DNA of 6,361 nt, from positions 1-6,361 of the forward strand of contig JBBDWJ010000109.1 of assembly GCA_040902925.1 (NCBI GenBank), written 5' to 3'. Shown here one piece after another: positions 4,806-6,361 of this stretch (position 1 is the stretch's first letter; every line of letters begins with the position of its first letter). This DNA is from JBBDWJ01 sp040902925. GTDB lineage: Bacteria > Acidobacteriota > Terriglobia > Bryobacterales > UBA6623. A model generated the notes under the pieces. The model was not told the DNA's origin and made no database searches. It saw only the letters and a list, made by a program, of their open reading frames with translations. The position numbers were made by a program, and so were the translations under genes.

Positions 4806-5839
4806 ATTTGCGTACACGTTCACGCCGGAGATGTTCATCGTTTGCGGTTGGGTCCTCTCGAACACCGCGAAGCGCAGCGAACGCACCCGACGGAGTTTTG
4901 AACCGCCGCGATCACGCTGGCCGCTCGCTCGCCCGCCGCTGGCCGCTACTGCTGACGTTGCTGGTCACATTGCTGGTGACGGCCTGCATCCCGGCGTCGC
5001 CGACCAACGACGATTTCGCGAAACTCGGCCAAGCCGCGTTTGACTGGACGCGCCGCGCCGTCGAGTTGGGTCCGCGTCCGGCGGGCTCAGATGCCCACCG
5101 CGAGCTGCAGGGCATGATTCGTGACGAATTGCGCAACCAGCAGGCTGAGGTTGTCGAAGAAAAATTTACCGCGCAGACGCCCACGGGCCCCGTGGCGATG
5201 AACAACATCATCGGCAAGTTTGCCGGACGATCGAACCGCGTCGTGATTGTCTCCGGACACTACGATACCCTGAACCGCGCCGGCATGCATTTCGTGGGAG
5301 CCAATGACGCCGGCTCATCCACGGGATTTCTGCTCGCCATGGCCACCTGGCTGCGCGGGCGCTCGCTCGACGACGAGGTTTGGCTGGTGTTTTTTGATGG
5401 CGAGGAATCGTTTGTTCAGTGGGAAGGCAACGATCATACCTATGGCAGCCGCTACCTGGCGAATCGCTGGCGCGATGACGGCACGGCGGCCAGGGTCAAG
5501 GCGCTCATCAACGTCGACATGATCGGCGACGCCGACCTGAGCCTGGTCTACGAGCAGAATTCGACAGCCTGGCTGCGGGATCTGGTTTGGAAGACCGCGC
5601 ACCGGCTTGGATATGAGAAACAGTTCCCTTATCAGCCGCCTGGGTACATCGAAGACGACCATGTGCCGTTTGTATCGGCGGGTTACAGCGCGGTCGACCT
5701 AATTGATATGCAGTACGGTTTGTTCAATCGCTATTGGCATACCGAGCAGGACACGCTCGACAAGTTGGGCCCCGCCAGTTTCGCCATCGTGCTTCACGTG
5801 GTGAGCGAGTCGTTACGCGAGTTGGGGGAAAGAGATTGA
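4802..5839 (+). CDS. M28-family zinc lipoprotein, glutaminyl cyclase-like
   Basis: The 345 codons include a hydrophobic segment (RRWPLLLTLLVTLLVTAC, 45-62) ending in a lipobox LVTAC, so C62 is the probable lipidated residue and the protein is anchored in the envelope. The M28 core follows: SGHYDT (H153), GANDAGSS (D169), FFDGEES (E201, E202), NVDMIGD (D239), EDDHVPF (D285-H287) and YWHTEQDTLD (W312, H313). By analogy with animal glutaminyl cyclases, D169, E202 and H313 would bind zinc and E201, D239 and D286 would act in catalysis. FFDGEESFVQW...YGSRYLA and the W-H-T motif favour cyclase over aminopeptidase, but the latter is possible. The 44 charged residues before the signal are unusual. 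A TTG at 4898 would give a 29-residue signal, though GGAG is only two bases from it. Coupled to the methyltransferase by ATGA. Confidence 0.88.
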   Translation: MNLRTRSRRRCSSFAVGSSRTPRSAANAPDGVLNRRDHAGRSLARRWPLLLTLLVTLLVTACIPASPTNDDFAKLGQAAFDWTRRAVELGPRPAGSDAHRELQGMIRDELRNQQAEVVEEKFTAQTPTGPVAMNNIIGKFAGRSNRVVIVSGHYDTLNRAGMHFVGANDAGSSTGFLLAMATWLRGRSLDDEVWLVFFDGEESFVQWEGNDHTYGSRYLANRWRDDGTAARVKALINVDMIGDADLSLVYEQNSTAWLRDLVWKTAHRLGYEKQFPYQPPGYIEDDHVPFVSAGYSAVDLIDMQYGLFNRYWHTEQDTLDKLGPASFAIVLHVVSESLRELGERD

Positions 5840-5878
5840 CGGTGCGCGAGCTTCAAGGGCGCACACACGGTGCACCCC

Positions 5879-5900
5879 GCACAGGCAAGATTGCCTGTGC
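5879..5900. repeat. Perfect palindrome GCACAGGCAA-GA-TTGCCTGTGC, interspersed-repeat or terminator candidate
   Basis: Ten-base arms (5879-5888 and 5891-5900) pair exactly around GA. It lies 40 bp after the M28 stop and 68 bp before the stop of the facing gene. No T tract follows, which argues against a simple intrinsic terminator. Similar CAGGC...GCCTG palindromes are, as I recall, common between genes in Acidobacteriota, so this may be one member of an interspersed family. It could still stabilise or end both converging transcripts. Confidence 0.6.
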
Positions 5901-5967
5901 CACGAAGAGGGCCAAACACCGGGGCGCAACACGTTGCAGCCCTACGGATCACCAGATGCGGTTTTGG

Positions 5968-6361
5968 TTAATCCCGAGTGAGCCGCGGATGCACGTAGCG
6001 CACCGCTCCTACCAACGCCAACGCAACCGCCAGCGACGCCAAGGTGATCGGCCAAGGACTTCCCGCCGACCGCAGCAGGTTTTCGGTGCCGCCTGACTGC
6101 GTCAGCGCTCCCAGCAGGAACGCTTGAATCGTGGGCCAGCTCAGCGCCAGCCAGGCGGCCGCGAACGCGCCGACCACGGCCCGCGCCAGGGTTTCTCCCA
6201 ACCACAGCGGCTGATAGGCGCGGTCGGCCTGCGCTTGCCGCCCGAACAGTTGCGATTTGATCCAGAGCAACTCCGGATCAGGCAGCAAGCGCCGCTGCGA
6301 TGACCCGGCGGCAAGATTGCGCATCCAGCCGGCAATATGGACCGCCTCGCGGCAACCCGGG
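5968..6361 (-). CDS. Small two-helix membrane protein, start outside window
   Basis: The frame is open from the right edge to a TAA at 5970-5968 (130 complete codons). An ATG at 6324 exists, but the reading continues upstream without a stop as PGCREAVHIAGW, so the true start is probably beyond the window. A cytoplasmic-looking stretch SQRRLLPDPELLWIKSQLFGRQAQADRAYQPL precedes two predicted membrane helices, about ETLARAVVGAFAAAWLALSW with the following segment, and PITLASLAVALALVGAVRYV. The (R/K)-L-L-P-D-x-x-L-(I/L)-W-(I/L)-K motif is one I associate with small acidobacterial membrane proteins of unknown function, sometimes near ECF sigma factor genes. No enzymatic motif is visible. Convergent with the M28 gene. 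Confidence 0.72.
   Translation of the reverse strand, partial: PGCREAVHIAGWMRNLAAGSSQRRLLPDPELLWIKSQLFGRQAQADRAYQPLWLGETLARAVVGAFAAAWLALSWPTIQAFLLGALTQSGGTENLLRSAGSPWPITLASLAVALALVGAVRYVHPRLTRD

Noticed and set aside
5315..5662. 115-codon minus-strand open frame inside the M28 gene
   Set aside because: It is a shadow of the metal-site region of the M28 gene.
5734..6096. 120-codon plus-strand open frame from the end of the M28 gene
   Set aside because: It runs through the palindrome and into antisense of the membrane protein; the product is Arg-rich and shows no motif.
1..6361. tRNA, rRNA, CRISPR array, insertion sequence ends, riboswitch
   Set aside because: No tRNA arm pattern, no regularly spaced direct repeats, no transposase or terminal inverted repeats, and no riboswitch core were recognised by eye.

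Overview
The window comes from a GC-rich bacterial chromosome, most likely Acidobacteriota. That assignment is an inference from recalled family resemblance, with no search behind it. It rests on a LabA-like NYN protein, a Tat-exported class V aminotransferase-fold protein, a small membrane protein with an RRLLPDPELLWIKSQL segment, a small protein with an FSFALCCKVLG...VRRGLL segment, and a short palindromic intergenic repeat. I see no rRNA, tRNA, CRISPR array, transposase or phage gene, and no clear new multi-gene system. The genes are recognisable, but two toxin-antitoxin (TA) loci, one of them apparently decayed, and several regulatory-looking repeats deserve attention.

Layout. At 1-638 (minus) is the N-terminal part of a NYN-domain (LabA/PIN-like) protein that runs off the left edge. 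At 824-1742 (minus) are two tandem TA loci. The first in transcription order is a complete antitoxin (1742-1551) and RelE/ParE-type toxin (1547-1287) pair. It is followed by a HicB antitoxin (1179-964) whose usual HicA toxin is missing. In HicA's place is a 47-codon ORF (967-824) that starts like HicA and continues as the C-terminal part of an XRE-type antitoxin. At 1988-3262 (plus) is a Tat-signal, PLP-dependent class V aminotransferase/cysteine desulfurase-fold protein, preceded by a 15-bp tandem duplication. Convergent to it at 3669-3364 (minus) is a small uncharacterised protein.

A 344-bp divergent intergenic region (3670-4013) carries a promoter-like sequence overlapped by a perfect 8-bp inverted repeat, then three 12-13 bp tandem repeats. 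After it come two plus-strand genes joined by an ATGA overlap: a class I SAM-dependent methyltransferase (4014-4805) and a lipoprotein M28-family zinc protein closest to glutaminyl cyclases (4802-5839). A 10-bp-stem palindrome lies beyond them. At the right edge a two-helix membrane protein (minus, 6361-5968) enters from outside the window.

How they fit together. The TA loci are self-contained. The methyltransferase and M28 lipoprotein are probably co-transcribed, but their activities suggest no obvious shared pathway; one acts in the cytoplasm or at the inner membrane, the other in the cell envelope. The Tat aminotransferase and M28 lipoprotein are both predicted to be exported, each with its cofactor or metal site intact.
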